From contig NZ_JAFNJU010000003.1 in assembly GCF_017368455.1 (NCBI RefSeq), forward strand, positions 62,001 to 126,000: a DNA stretch of 64,000 nucleotides, given 5' to 3'. Under the pieces are notes generated by a model, which worked only from the letters and a program-made list of their open reading frames with translations, searched no databases and was not told the DNA's origin. The number at the start of each line of letters is the position of its first letter. Position 1 is the first letter of the stretch. Source of the stretch: Proteiniclasticum aestuarii. GTDB taxonomy: Bacteria; Bacillota; Clostridia; Clostridiales; Clostridiaceae. The translations under genes were made by a program, and so were the position numbers. Shown piece by piece: positions 33,166 through 41,984 of this stretch.

Positions 33166-36100
33166 CTGGACGGATGAGCAGCGCCTGGCCATAGAAGCCA
33201 GAGGAAGCAATCTTCTGGTCTCCGCGGCTGCGGGGTCAGGAAAGACTGCGGTTCTTGTGGAAAGAATCATTCAGATGATCACAAAAGACAAGGTGGATAT
33301 CGATACGCTCCTTGTGGTCACATTCACCAATGCGGCGGCGGCGGAAATGAGAGAGCGGATCGGAGAAGCCATCGTGGAGGCGCTGGATGAGAATCCTTCC
33401 GACAGGAATCTGGAGAGACAGCTGTCTCTTCTCAACCGCAGCAGCATCACCACCATACATTCCTTCTGTCTGGAAATCATACGAAACAATTTTCATCATA
33501 TCGGTCTGGACCCTGGATTCAGAATCTCCGACGACACAGAAGGGGCCATTTTAAGAGAAGAAGCTCTGGAGGAAGCCTTGGAGGAATCCTACGAAACAAA
33601 GGACCCGGATTTTCTCAGTCTGGTGGATGCCTATGGAGGAAAGAAGGATGATAAATATCTGGCGGAGCTGGTGCTCGGTCTCTATCATTTCATCATGAGC
33701 AGTCCCTGGCCATTGAAATGGCTGAGAGAAAAAGTGGAATACTTCAATCTGAGAGACAAATCGCTCATGGATCTGCCGGTATTGAAGAATCTCATGCAGG
33801 ATATCCTGTTTTCTCTGAAGACCTTTGAGGCGCCGCTGGAAAATGCGCTGGAGACTGCAAGATCCGATGCTTATATCAAGGGCTATGAAGAGGCCATTCT
33901 GCAGTCCATTGATCTCTATCTCGCGCTTCAGGAGATTCTCAAAGAAGGAAACAGTTTCGATGAAGTGAAGTCTTTTCTGGACAATGTGAAATTTGATGCC
34001 CTGAAAAGAGCCAAGAAAGGATACGATCCTGCCCTGGCGGACGAAGTGAAGAATGCCAGAAATGATTTCAAGGATTTCATGAACGGACTCAAGGGATACT
34101 TCGGTGAATCCGAAGCGGATAACAGAAGAATCATGGAAAAGACCTATCCCATTCTGGTTGCGCTGGAAAACCTGACAAGACGCTTCATGGACAAGTATGA
34201 GGAGAAGAAGAGAGAGAAAGGGCTTCTGGATTTTTCGGATCTGGAGCATCTGGCCCTGAAGATTCTCACCGTGGAAGAAAACGGAGAAGTACGTCCATCG
34301 GACATCGCCAAGGAATACAAGAAGAAGTATACGGAAGTCCTGGTGGATGAGTATCAGGATTCCAATGAGGTTCAGGAAGTAATCATCTCCATGGTTTCCC
34401 GGAAGAATGAAGACAATCCCAATGTGTTCATGGTGGGGGATGTGAAGCAGAGCATCTATCGTTTCAGGCAGGCGAAGCCCGAACTGTTCATGGACAAATA
34501 CAGAACCTATTCCCTGGAAGGAAATGGTTCTGGAAGAAAGATTCTCCTCTACAAGAATTTCAGAAGCAGAAGGAACATTCTGGACAGCGTCAATTTTCTG
34601 TTCAAGGGAATCATGAGTGAACGTGTCGGTGAGCTGGACTACACAGACGAGGAAGCGCTCATTTATGGGGCCACCTATTATGAAATGAACGAACTAGAGG
34701 ATCAGGTGGAAGAGGCGACGGAGGATCTTTCCAGCAATGAGATCATCGAAGTGATGCTGGTGGAAGAAAGCGGCTCTCCTGAAGAGGGAGAAGACTCCAG
34801 CGAAGAGGAGGATCTGGAAATTGATCCTTCAGAGTATAAAGCCATTGAAGTGGAGGCGAAGATGGTTTCCGAAAAGATCAATGAACTGATTCGAATAGGA
34901 TTTCCAGTATACGACAGGAACACAAAGAGCATGAGACCTGTGACCTACAGGGACATCGTCATTCTTATGCGCGCCACTTCAAGGACCGCGACGATTTTTC
35001 TGGAGGAGCTTCACGAAGCGAACATTCCATCCTACAGTGACAGTTCCACAGGATATTTCGACACCATTGAGATTCGAACCATGATGTCGCTTCTGAAGAT
35101 CATTGACAATCCCCTTCAGGATGTTCCCCTGGTTGCAGCGCTGAGAAGTCCTATCTTCTCCTTCAGCGAAGAGGATCTGGTGGAGATCAGAAAGGTCAGT
35201 GACAAGGAGTTCCTATACAACAATATGACAGCGGGAGAAGCGTTCAGCGAGGATGTCAGCGAGAAGATCCATTCCTTTCTGGACAAACTCGGAACCTACC
35301 GCAGCATCTCGAGGTACATGAATCTGGATGAGTTCATCTGGTATCTCTATACGGATACCTCCTATCTGGATTATGTGGGGGCTATGCCTGACGGCATCGA
35401 AAGACAGGCGAATCTGAAGATCCTTTTCCAGCGTGCGAAGCAGTTTGAAGAGACCACGCTGAAGGGGCTCTTCAACTTCATCCGGTTCATAGACAAGCTG
35501 AAGAAAACCACGGGAGATATTGGAGCGGCCAAGATTCTGGGAGAAAACGAGAATCTGGTGAGAATCATGAGCATCCATAAATCCAAAGGGCTGGAGTTTC
35601 CGGTGGTGTTCCTGGTGAACGCTTCCAAAAGGTTCAATAAAATGGATCTGAACCGACAGATCATCCTTCATGAAACCTTGGGCTTCGGTCCGAATTTTGT
35701 GGATCTGGAAAGAGGTGTCACGGATACAACACTCATCAAGGAAGTGATCCGAAGGAAAATCAGCCTGGAAAATATCTCAGAAGAGATGAGAGTGCTGTAT
35801 GTGGCGCTGACAAGAGCCAAGGAGAAACTCATCATCACCGGACATATCAAGGATGCGGAAAAGAGCATGAAGAAATGGACGGAGCTGAGTGCAGGAGAAG
35901 ATTTCAGGATTCTGGAGGGGAAAGTGGAAAAAGCGTCGGGTTATCTGGACTGGATCATGTCGGTGCTCCTGAAGCACAGGGATTTCTCTGTGCAGAGAAC
36001 CGACGGGAAATCCTATGTCTTCGGAAAGGATGTGGGATTCAATCTGGAAATCAGACGAAAGGCTGCTATTCTTCAGGACCTGAATCTGGAGGAGGAGAAA

Positions 36101-36826
36101 CCTGCCGGACTGTTTACGCTGGATACCATCCGGGATGCGGATTCTGCTTTTGAAGTCAATCAGCGACTTGGATTCCGGTATGCCTTTGAAGAGGAAACGA
36201 AAAAGAGTTCCAAGATTTCCGTGACAGAGCTGAAAAGACTGGCCGGGCATCGGGAGACGGAGGACATTTCAGAAACCCTTTTGGAAGAAAAGTCACTGGA
36301 AAGACCTAAATTCATGATGAAGAAGGCTGGTCTCACTGCGGCGGAGAAGGGGACTGCATTTCACAAAGTGATGCAGTATATAGATTTCGGCCATAAGACC
36401 AGAGAAGAAATCGAAAAAGATATGGAGAATATGGTCTCAAAAGAGCTCATCAGACAGGAAGAGGCCGATGCTGTGGACCCTGCAAAGGTCTGGAAGCTTC
36501 TAGCCAGTCCTCTGGGGCAGAGGATGCAAAGAGCGGACGCGAAAGGCGATCTGATGCGTGAGGCGAAATTTCTCATGAACATGGATGACAGTGAGGTCAT
36601 GGTCATAGGTGTCATCGACTGCTACTTTATTGAAGAAGGACATCTGGTTCTTGTGGACTACAAGACGGATTATGTGGCGGAAGAGGATTATGAAGACATT
36701 CTTGCAAACAGATATAAAGAGCAGCTCCGATACTATAAAGATGCGCTGGAATCCATCACCGGCTGCAGGGCAAAGGATGTTTTCCTTTATTCTGTATCAT
36801 TCGGGCAAGAAATATCCATAATTTGA
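33155..36826 (+). CDS. addA: AddA helicase-nuclease subunit
   Basis: The gene encodes 1223 residues. UvrD-type helicase motifs are all visible: motif I AAAGSGKTAVL (residues 25-35), motif Ia VVTFTNAAAAEMRERI, motif II VLVDEYQDSN near residue 395, motif III VGDVKQSIYRFRQA, motif V MSIHKSKGLEFPVVF near residue 805, and motif VI VLYVALTRAKEKL. The C-terminal nuclease ends with HLVLVDYKTDY near residue 1165. It unwinds and, with AddB, degrades broken ends. The deep overlap with addB (ATG inside its last codons, after AAGGAGGTGACC) indicates coupled translation in equal amounts. Confidence 0.97.
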   Translation: MGNNWTDEQRLAIEARGSNLLVSAAAGSGKTAVLVERIIQMITKDKVDIDTLLVVTFTNAAAAEMRERIGEAIVEALDENPSDRNLERQLSLLNRSSITTIHSFCLEIIRNNFHHIGLDPGFRISDDTEGAILREEALEEALEESYETKDPDFLSLVDAYGGKKDDKYLAELVLGLYHFIMSSPWPLKWLREKVEYFNLRDKSLMDLPVLKNLMQDILFSLKTFEAPLENALETARSDAYIKGYEEAILQSIDLYLALQEILKEGNSFDEVKSFLDNVKFDALKRAKKGYDPALADEVKNARNDFKDFMNGLKGYFGESEADNRRIMEKTYPILVALENLTRRFMDKYEEKKREKGLLDFSDLEHLALKILTVEENGEVRPSDIAKEYKKKYTEVLVDEYQDSNEVQEVIISMVSRKNEDNPNVFMVGDVKQSIYRFRQAKPELFMDKYRTYSLEGNGSGRKILLYKNFRSRRNILDSVNFLFKGIMSERVGELDYTDEEALIYGATYYEMNELEDQVEEATEDLSSNEIIEVMLVEESGSPEEGEDSSEEEDLEIDPSEYKAIEVEAKMVSEKINELIRIGFPVYDRNTKSMRPVTYRDIVILMRATSRTATIFLEELHEANIPSYSDSSTGYFDTIEIRTMMSLLKIIDNPLQDVPLVAALRSPIFSFSEEDLVEIRKVSDKEFLYNNMTAGEAFSEDVSEKIHSFLDKLGTYRSISRYMNLDEFIWYLYTDTSYLDYVGAMPDGIERQANLKILFQRAKQFEETTLKGLFNFIRFIDKLKKTTGDIGAAKILGENENLVRIMSIHKSKGLEFPVVFLVNASKRFNKMDLNRQIILHETLGFGPNFVDLERGVTDTTLIKEVIRRKISLENISEEMRVLYVALTRAKEKLIITGHIKDAEKSMKKWTELSAGEDFRILEGKVEKASGYLDWIMSVLLKHRDFSVQRTDGKSYVFGKDVGFNLEIRRKAAILQDLNLEEEKPAGLFTLDTIRDADSAFEVNQRLGFRYAFEEETKKSSKISVTELKRLAGHRETEDISETLLEEKSLERPKFMMKKAGLTAAEKGTAFHKVMQYIDFGHKTREEIEKDMENMVSKELIRQEEADAVDPAKVWKLLASPLGQRMQRADAKGDLMREAKFLMNMDDSEVMVIGVIDCYFIEEGHLVLVDYKTDYVAEEDYEDILANRYKEQLRYYKDALESITGCRAKDVFLYSVSFGQEISII

Positions 36827-36909
36827 CAACATTATCTTTTTTATTGTTTCATTTTGAAGTATAATATAATTATAATTTATCACGCAATTAAAGATAGGGG
36901 TGTTTTTAG

Positions 36910-37071
36910 ATGGCTGTTGGTAGAGACAAAACTCGGATTCTTCTGACCTTACCACAGGATCTGAAAGAAGAGCTTACGGATGAAGCAAGGGGCGATAACC
37001 GTTCATTGAACAACTATATCCTGAATCTTCTTCTCAGTTCCGAGAAAAGAACCGAAAACGACAGAGATTAA
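36910..37071 (+). CDS. Ribbon-helix-helix protein, 53 residues
   Basis: ATG follows GATAGGGGTGTTTTTAG. The sequence (KTRILLTLPQDLKEEL, then NRSLNNYILNLLL) matches the 49-residue protein at 27910-28059 in the strand-helix-helix core. It is a small DNA-binding protein, probably a repressor. The region before it is A+T-rich with overlapping TATAAT-like hexamers at 36860-36876, and a strong terminator follows, so it is transcribed alone. No toxin partner is adjacent. Confidence 0.72.
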   Translation: MAVGRDKTRILLTLPQDLKEELTDEARGDNRSLNNYILNLLLSSEKRTENDRD

Positions 37072-37072
37072 A

Positions 37073-37116
37073 GGAAAAATCCGGAATTCATGTTTAATGA
37101 ACTTCCGGATTTTTCC
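37073..37116 (+). terminator. Strong terminator after ribbon-helix-helix gene
   Basis: A perfect 14-bp stem (GGAAAAATCCGGAA and its complement) has a 16-base loop, with the T-run inside the stem. Confidence 0.85.
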
Positions 37117-37170
37117 TGTTTTTTCATTGAACTTTTTCCTGATATTTAATATTTAACAAAACGGAAAATG

Positions 37171-37192
37171 TTTACTTAATCGATTAAGTAAA
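37171..37192. repeat. Perfect 22-bp palindrome in a gene-free stretch
   Basis: The gene-free interval is 37117-37403 and is A+T-rich. It holds a perfect palindrome with half-site TTTACTTAATC, centred on a CpG. The shape suits a LacI-family operator, but no gene is positioned to use it: the next gene ends at 37404 on the other strand. Apart from it nothing else is evident in the interval. Confidence 0.6.
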
Positions 37193-37403
37193 TCGGTTCT
37201 GAAATTGGGTGATTTTCTAAAGTGCTATTCGAACAGATTGTTTCATTGTACGTACATCCAATGGAAAGTTTCCCGTTTTTTGAAGAACAACATAATTTTA
37301 TTGAATATTTTTTAATTTAAATCAAAACAAATCTGTAAATCGTGGAGATGCAAGATGATGCAGGTTTGTTGTAATTTTGTTAAACAATGTCTCATTGTGA
37401 TAT

Positions 37404-38138
37404 TCAGGTGATAGTTTGCTCCGTTTCAGGTAGATTTTTCCAGTAGCGACCCGGCATGGACCGCTTCTGAGCTTTCGGATTCACTCTGGATGCAATGGCG
37501 ATGTGGGTGAAATACTCCCTCCACTTTTCGATGCTTGAATCTTCCTGCAGAAGCTTCTCATCCAGCACGATATCCTTTTTCACAGTCCATTGGCCGTCTC
37601 TGGATAGAACTGCTTCCTGACGATGGGCATCATAGATGATGAAATTCATGTCCCCATAGCGCTCTGCGAAATGAGGAGCGATGAAAGGAAGGATGTCGTG
37701 GTCCGGATCGATTCTGGCCATGTAGACTGTGCCTACCAGTGAAAACCGCACAAATCCTTTGAACCTATGACTCTCCAGAGAGACCTGTCTGGAGAGTTTT
37801 GTCACCTTCATGATCAGTTCATCCTGATAATTGTGCGCATTATTCGGGTTCTGAAAACAGCGGATGATATATCTCAAAACAAGTGTCGGAGACGAAGGGT
37901 CTCTATGATTCAGCGCGTAGGAAATGAGGGTGAGGGTTTCCACATCAAATCTCTCCTCCATGGAACGCTTCACGCGCTGGAAGTGTTCCTCGTCAAAGGT
38001 GAGCGTAACGGGTTCATCGATGAGATTTCTCTCGTAGTCCATTACCCTGTAGAGAATGGGCTCCTCTTTATCCACATACACATGATAGACGGCCATGAGC
38101 AGTCCTTCCATGGAACCGTCGAAAAGCATCACCTTCAC
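37404..38138 (-). CDS. DUF4130 protein (TIGR03915), partner of the radical SAM gene
   Basis: The 244-residue protein starts at GTG 38138, which shares its G with the stop of the radical SAM gene (TAGTG). GGGAGGTGACTTCTA is the ribosome-binding site. The opening MLFDGSMEGLLMAVYHVY and RVKRSMEERFDVE-like segments near residue 60, PHFAERYGDMNFIIYDAHR near residue 165, and a basic end (KAQKRSMPGRYWKNLPE) match the family that is paired with, or fused to, a uracil-DNA-glycosylase-like domain in other bacteria. No glycosylase domain is present here. A role in DNA repair or modification is inferred from these associations. Confidence 0.85.
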   Translation of the reverse strand: MKVMLFDGSMEGLLMAVYHVYVDKEEPILYRVMDYERNLIDEPVTLTFDEEHFQRVKRSMEERFDVETLTLISYALNHRDPSSPTLVLRYIIRCFQNPNNAHNYQDELIMKVTKLSRQVSLESHRFKGFVRFSLVGTVYMARIDPDHDILPFIAPHFAERYGDMNFIIYDAHRQEAVLSRDGQWTVKKDIVLDEKLLQEDSSIEKWREYFTHIAIASRVNPKAQKRSMPGRYWKNLPETEQTIT

Positions 38139-39487
38139 TAGAAGTCACCTCCCAGGGATTTGCGGATGATGGTCTGATCCGCGAGAATCTGTGAGAGATT
38201 CTGTCTGTCCAGAATGATGTCTCGGGAAGAAGCATTCAAGCTACTAAGACTGTGATCGATCTCCTCAAACAGGCTGAGCTGAATCTGATCTTTCTTTTCA
38301 CTGATGGCTTCGTAGATGAATTCCGGGCGCATGGCGAAATTACCGTGATATTTTCCGTTTATGAGAATGAAATGCTTGGCTCTTGTCAGTACGATACCCA
38401 TTTTCTTGAGACCTTCATAGGTGAGGGATGCCAGTTTTCTTGCCCTGATGATTCTCTTGGCGGAGGTGAGACCGATGCCTGGTATGCGAAGCAGCATCTC
38501 GTAGCTGACTTTGTTCACTTCCATGGGGAAAAGCTCCATATGAGAGAGGGCCCATTGTGTCTTCGGGTCCACATTCACATCGAGGTTCTCATGTTCACGC
38601 AGGAGTTCTCCTGCCGTGAATTTATAGAAACGAAGGAGCCAGTCCGCCTGATAGATCCGATGTTCACGCAGAAGCGGAGGTGCGGTGAGTTGAGGCAGAA
38701 GCTTGTTGGTGCTGACGGGAATGTAGGCGGAATAATAGACGCGCTTCAGATGATATCCGGTATACAGATTCTGACTGAGACTGAGGATCTTTCCGTCGGT
38801 GGTTGGCGTGGCTCCGATGATCAGCTGCGTGGACTGACCTGCAGGAACGAAGTCCTCCGCGAACCTGGAAATTCTTTTTTCTTCCTTGTTCTCCATGATG
38901 TTGTCTGCAATCTGCTTCATAGGTTTCAGAATGGCCAGGCGGTTTTTTTCCGGTGTCAGTGCTTTGTAGTTCGTTTCCTCTGGAAGTTCAATGTTCACGC
39001 TGACACGGTCGGCATAGAGACCGGCCTCGTGAACCAGATGACTGCTGGCTCCAGGTATCACCTTCACATGAATATAGCCGTTGAAGCGTTCTCTCTGCCT
39101 CAGCGTCTTTATGATGCGAATCATGAGCTCCATGGTGTGGTCTGGGCTCACGATGACCCCGGAGCTCAGGAACAGTCCTTCAATATAGTTTCTTCTGTAG
39201 AAGCTCATGGTGAGGGTGATCAGCTCTTCCGGTGCGAAAGCCGCTCTCTCCACATCGCTGGAGATTCTGTTCTGACAGTAGGCGCAGTCGTAGATGCAGA
39301 AGTTCGTCATGAGAATCTTCAGAAGACTGATGCATCGACCATCCGCAGTGAAGCTGTGACAGATTCCGGCAGCGGCGGCATTGCCTACGCCTCCCTTGAT
39401 GCTGCCTCTGCTGCTCCCGCTGGATGAACAGGATACATCGTATTTTGCTGAATCCGACAGGATTCTGATTTTATCTAGAATATCCAC
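38138..39487 (-). CDS. Radical SAM protein, putative DNA modification/repair (TIGR03916)
   Basis: The 449-residue protein starts at GTG 39487 with GGAGG nine bases before; a longer frame upstream runs through the promoter. The radical SAM cluster CIYDCAYC is at residues 64-71. A C-terminal helix-hairpin-helix (LLRIPGIGLTSAKRIIRARK) suggests DNA binding. Residues 403-407 are QLSLF, a perfect beta-clamp-binding pentapeptide. It forms an operon with the DUF4130 gene and has LexA-like boxes in its promoter. Reaction unknown. Confidence 0.9.
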   Translation of the reverse strand: MDILDKIRILSDSAKYDVSCSSSGSSRGSIKGGVGNAAAAGICHSFTADGRCISLLKILMTNFCIYDCAYCQNRISSDVERAAFAPEELITLTMSFYRRNYIEGLFLSSGVIVSPDHTMELMIRIIKTLRQRERFNGYIHVKVIPGASSHLVHEAGLYADRVSVNIELPEETNYKALTPEKNRLAILKPMKQIADNIMENKEEKRISRFAEDFVPAGQSTQLIIGATPTTDGKILSLSQNLYTGYHLKRVYYSAYIPVSTNKLLPQLTAPPLLREHRIYQADWLLRFYKFTAGELLREHENLDVNVDPKTQWALSHMELFPMEVNKVSYEMLLRIPGIGLTSAKRIIRARKLASLTYEGLKKMGIVLTRAKHFILINGKYHGNFAMRPEFIYEAISEKKDQIQLSLFEEIDHSLSSLNASSRDIILDRQNLSQILADQTIIRKSLGGDF

Positions 39488-39511
39488 TGCAATTCGCCTC
39501 CATTTGAGAAA

Positions 39512-39560
39512 ATTATAGCACATATGTTCTTTTACTGCAATAATAATTAAACATATGTTC
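39512..39560 (-). promoter_or_regulatory. Promoter with two LexA-like (SOS) boxes before the radical SAM gene
   Basis: On the minus strand TTGCAG (39540-39535) and TATAAT (39517-39512) are 17 bases apart. GAACATATGTGC (39529-39518) fills the spacer and GAACATATGTTT (39560-39549) lies 31 bases upstream, three turns of the helix. Both fit the Firmicutes LexA pattern GAAC-N4-GTTC except at the last two and last one bases respectively. Regulation by LexA is inferred. Confidence 0.75.
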
Positions 39561-39576
39561 TTAAATATAACAAATA

Positions 39577-39601
39577 AAAGGATGAGCCCTGGGCTCATCC
39601 T
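39577..39601 (-). terminator. Terminator of the AEC transporter/cca operon
   Basis: A compact ten-bp stem (AGGATGAGCC/GGCTCATCCT) is followed on the minus strand by TTTATTTG. Confidence 0.8.
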
Positions 39602-39611
39602 CTGGAAGGTC

Positions 39612-40541
39612 TTAAATGAATGCAAAGAGTTCGAAATAGAACGGCATGACAAAGATGAAGGCGATGGAGGTCAGCGCTGTCATGAAGGAAGAGTAGGAGG
39701 GATTGCCGCCGTATTTTCCCACTGCAATGGAGATGTTCGTCATGACGGGCAGTCCTGCACAGACGATGAAGACCTTTGTCAGATCCTCAGGCATGTTGAA
39801 CGCTTTCAGGAGAAGGAGGCACGAAATGGGTGCCAGAACAAAACGCAAAAGCAGAATCAGCACGGTGGTGACGGGGCTCCCTACGCTGCTCATCTTCAGA
39901 TCTCCGATGACGCTGCCCATGAAGAGCAGGGACAGCGGCGTCATGAGGATTCTCAGATAATAGATGCTGTCCATGGCGTAGGTCGGCAGGTTCACATTGT
40001 AATAGAGGAGCGCGATGCCCACAGCGAACCCGACAATAGGCGGATTGATGATCTTCAGGAGATTTCTGCTGCTGAAGGCTTTACCGGAGCTTCTGACCAG
40101 CTGATAGATGCCCAGAGTCCAGAAGGTCAGCGTGTTTCCGATGAAATAGAGCATCAGATAGGGAACCGCTCTTTCTCCGAAAATGCCTGTTATGAGAGGC
40201 AACCCTACAAATATGGTGTTGGAGAAAGTGGCCATGGAAATGAACTCCCCCTGTTCCATGCCCCTTAGAGAGAGGGCTTTGGATACACCATAGGCGATGA
40301 CATTCATGAAGATCATGGTGAGTATGGCTATCAGAATGCTCCTGTAGGAATTTCTGAAGGTGGCGATGGAAAAATTCGTCAGGTTGATATAGATCATCAC
40401 GGCCGGTGTACAGAAGTTCACCAGAAGCTGTGAAAGAAATTTATCGGTTCTCTTGTCCGTGACTCTGCTTTTTTTCAGGATGAAACCCAGAGTCCCTAGA
40501 ATCATCATGGTAATAATAGTATTTTTCACGTTATCAGTCAT
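39612..40541 (-). CDS. AEC-family transporter (auxin efflux carrier-like permease)
   Basis: The 309-residue protein has about ten membrane helices and the two-half AEC layout: an N-terminal segment with LSQLLVNFCTPAVMIYINL near residue 37, FSNTIFVGLPLI near residue 105 and a C-terminal half with IVCAGLPVMTNISIA near residue 265 (Pro-Asn in broken helices). Members export organic acids or amino-acid derivatives. Substrate is not predictable. Its ATG overlaps the cca stop (ATGA). Confidence 0.88.
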   Translation of the reverse strand: MTDNVKNTIITMMILGTLGFILKKSRVTDKRTDKFLSQLLVNFCTPAVMIYINLTNFSIATFRNSYRSILIAILTMIFMNVIAYGVSKALSLRGMEQGEFISMATFSNTIFVGLPLITGIFGERAVPYLMLYFIGNTLTFWTLGIYQLVRSSGKAFSSRNLLKIINPPIVGFAVGIALLYYNVNLPTYAMDSIYYLRILMTPLSLLFMGSVIGDLKMSSVGSPVTTVLILLLRFVLAPISCLLLLKAFNMPEDLTKVFIVCAGLPVMTNISIAVGKYGGNPSYSSFMTALTSIAFIFVMPFYFELFAFI

Positions 40542-41884
40542 TCTTGTAGCTCCTTGCGCGCGATATCCAGCAGTGTTTCCTTGTGGTTCAGTTTAGGGTC
40601 TTTCAGTACTTTCTCCAGAAGCGTGTTGAGAATTCTACCGACTTCTCGTCCTTCCCTGATGCCCAGGTTCATGACATCCTGACCGCTTACGGCCAGGTCT
40701 CGGATCTCCAGCGGATCCTTCCGTTCGATGATCTCCATCATCCGGTCTCTCAGAGCGCTGATCTCAAACAGCTTGGTGCCGCTGCTTTCCGGTTTGCTGA
40801 CGAAATCAGCCGTCTTCAGTTCGAAGAGATCATTGATGTTCTCTTTATCAAGTCTTCGGATCAGCTTTTTCAGTTTCAGCTCGTTCTTCATATCGAGGCT
40901 GACCATATGATTATCAATGAGTGCAAGCACCTTTTTGATGGTCTTCCTGTCATATTTCAGTCTGAAAAGGGTGGCTTCGGCGATTTCCACGGACCGCTTC
41001 TCATGGCCGTAGAAGTGCCCTGTTCCGTTTCGGTCCACCGTAAAGGTTCCAGGCTTGCCACAGTCGTGGAAGAGGGCTGCAAGCCTTAAATGGAGCTTTG
41101 CGGGTACATGATCCACCACATCCAGCGTGTGTCCCAGAACATCCTTGTCATGGTGGGGATTGAACTGGCTAAAGACAGCCATGGGCATGAGTTCAGGTAC
41201 CACATATTTCATGACTCCCAGCTGGAAAAGCATGGAGATTCCTCGTGAGGGGGTTTCCGACAGCAAGATGGTATTGAGTTCTTCCCGGATTCTTTCCACG
41301 CTGATGAACTGGAGACCATCCATGGTCTCCACGATGCCGAAAAGGGTCTTCTCTTCGATGTTGAAGTTCAGGGTGGTGGCCAGACGGATGGCTCTCAGAA
41401 TTCTCAAGGCATCTTCCTTGAATCGCAGGATGGGGTTTCCCACAGCCCGGATGATTTTTCCTCTGATGTCCGAGGTTCCATCGAAGGGATCGATGATTCC
41501 TTTTTCGGTGTTGTAGGCGATGGCGTTGATGGTGATGTCCCGTCTTCTGAGATCCTCCACAAGATCATCGATGAAGATCACATTGGCGGGGTATCTGCTG
41601 TTGATGTATTCTCCATCCGCACGGTACGTCGTCACATCATAAATACCGTCGGTGGTGACTACACCGACGGTGCCATGGCGGATGCCCGTGGGAATGGTTT
41701 TTCTGAAGATGCGGATGACTTCATCCGGGTCTGCCGAGGTGGTGATGTCATAGTCTTTCGGAGGCCGTCCGATGAGGATGTCCCTTATGCATCCACCCAC
41801 CACGTAGGCTTCGTGACCGTTTTTATTCAGTTCTTTTATGATGTATCCGACGCCTTTTGGCAGGGTGATGTCCATTGCACTCAT
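40538..41884 (-). CDS. cca: CCA-adding enzyme (tRNA nucleotidyltransferase) with HD domain
   Basis: The gene encodes 448 residues. The nucleotidyltransferase motif is near residue 30 (YVVGGCIRDILIGRPPKDYDITT) with the metal-binding Asp pair. The RRDITINAIAYN segment, the base-template region (EDALRILRAIRLATTLNF) and an HD domain (RLAALFHDCGKPGTF) near residue 265 follow. It repairs or completes the CCA ends of tRNAs; both tRNA genes in this window already encode CCA. The HD domain can give phosphohydrolase activity in some members. Confidence 0.95.
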   Translation of the reverse strand: MSAMDITLPKGVGYIIKELNKNGHEAYVVGGCIRDILIGRPPKDYDITTSADPDEVIRIFRKTIPTGIRHGTVGVVTTDGIYDVTTYRADGEYINSRYPANVIFIDDLVEDLRRRDITINAIAYNTEKGIIDPFDGTSDIRGKIIRAVGNPILRFKEDALRILRAIRLATTLNFNIEEKTLFGIVETMDGLQFISVERIREELNTILLSETPSRGISMLFQLGVMKYVVPELMPMAVFSQFNPHHDKDVLGHTLDVVDHVPAKLHLRLAALFHDCGKPGTFTVDRNGTGHFYGHEKRSVEIAEATLFRLKYDRKTIKKVLALIDNHMVSLDMKNELKLKKLIRRLDKENINDLFELKTADFVSKPESSGTKLFEISALRDRMMEIIERKDPLEIRDLAVSGQDVMNLGIREGREVGRILNTLLEKVLKDPKLNHKETLLDIARKELQE

Positions 41885-41930
41885 CCTTTCCAGTCAGTCA
41901 AGATATTATCGAAGAAAGGTTAGTCTTCAA

Positions 41931-41959
41931 TTGACCGTTGTTGTATACTTAATTATAAC
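41931..41959 (+). promoter_or_regulatory. Promoter of yhaM
   Basis: TTGACC and TATAAC are separated by 17 bases, 25 bases before the start. The promoter is in the divergent gap shared with cca. Confidence 0.75.
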
Positions 41960-41984
41960 CTATTTTGTCAGGAAGGAGAATTTT

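Noticed and set aside
38252..39427. Long frame opposite the radical SAM gene
   Set aside because: It mirrors a well-supported gene, has no ribosome-binding site and reads as His/Cys/Phe-rich nonsense typical of antisense frames in this codon usage.
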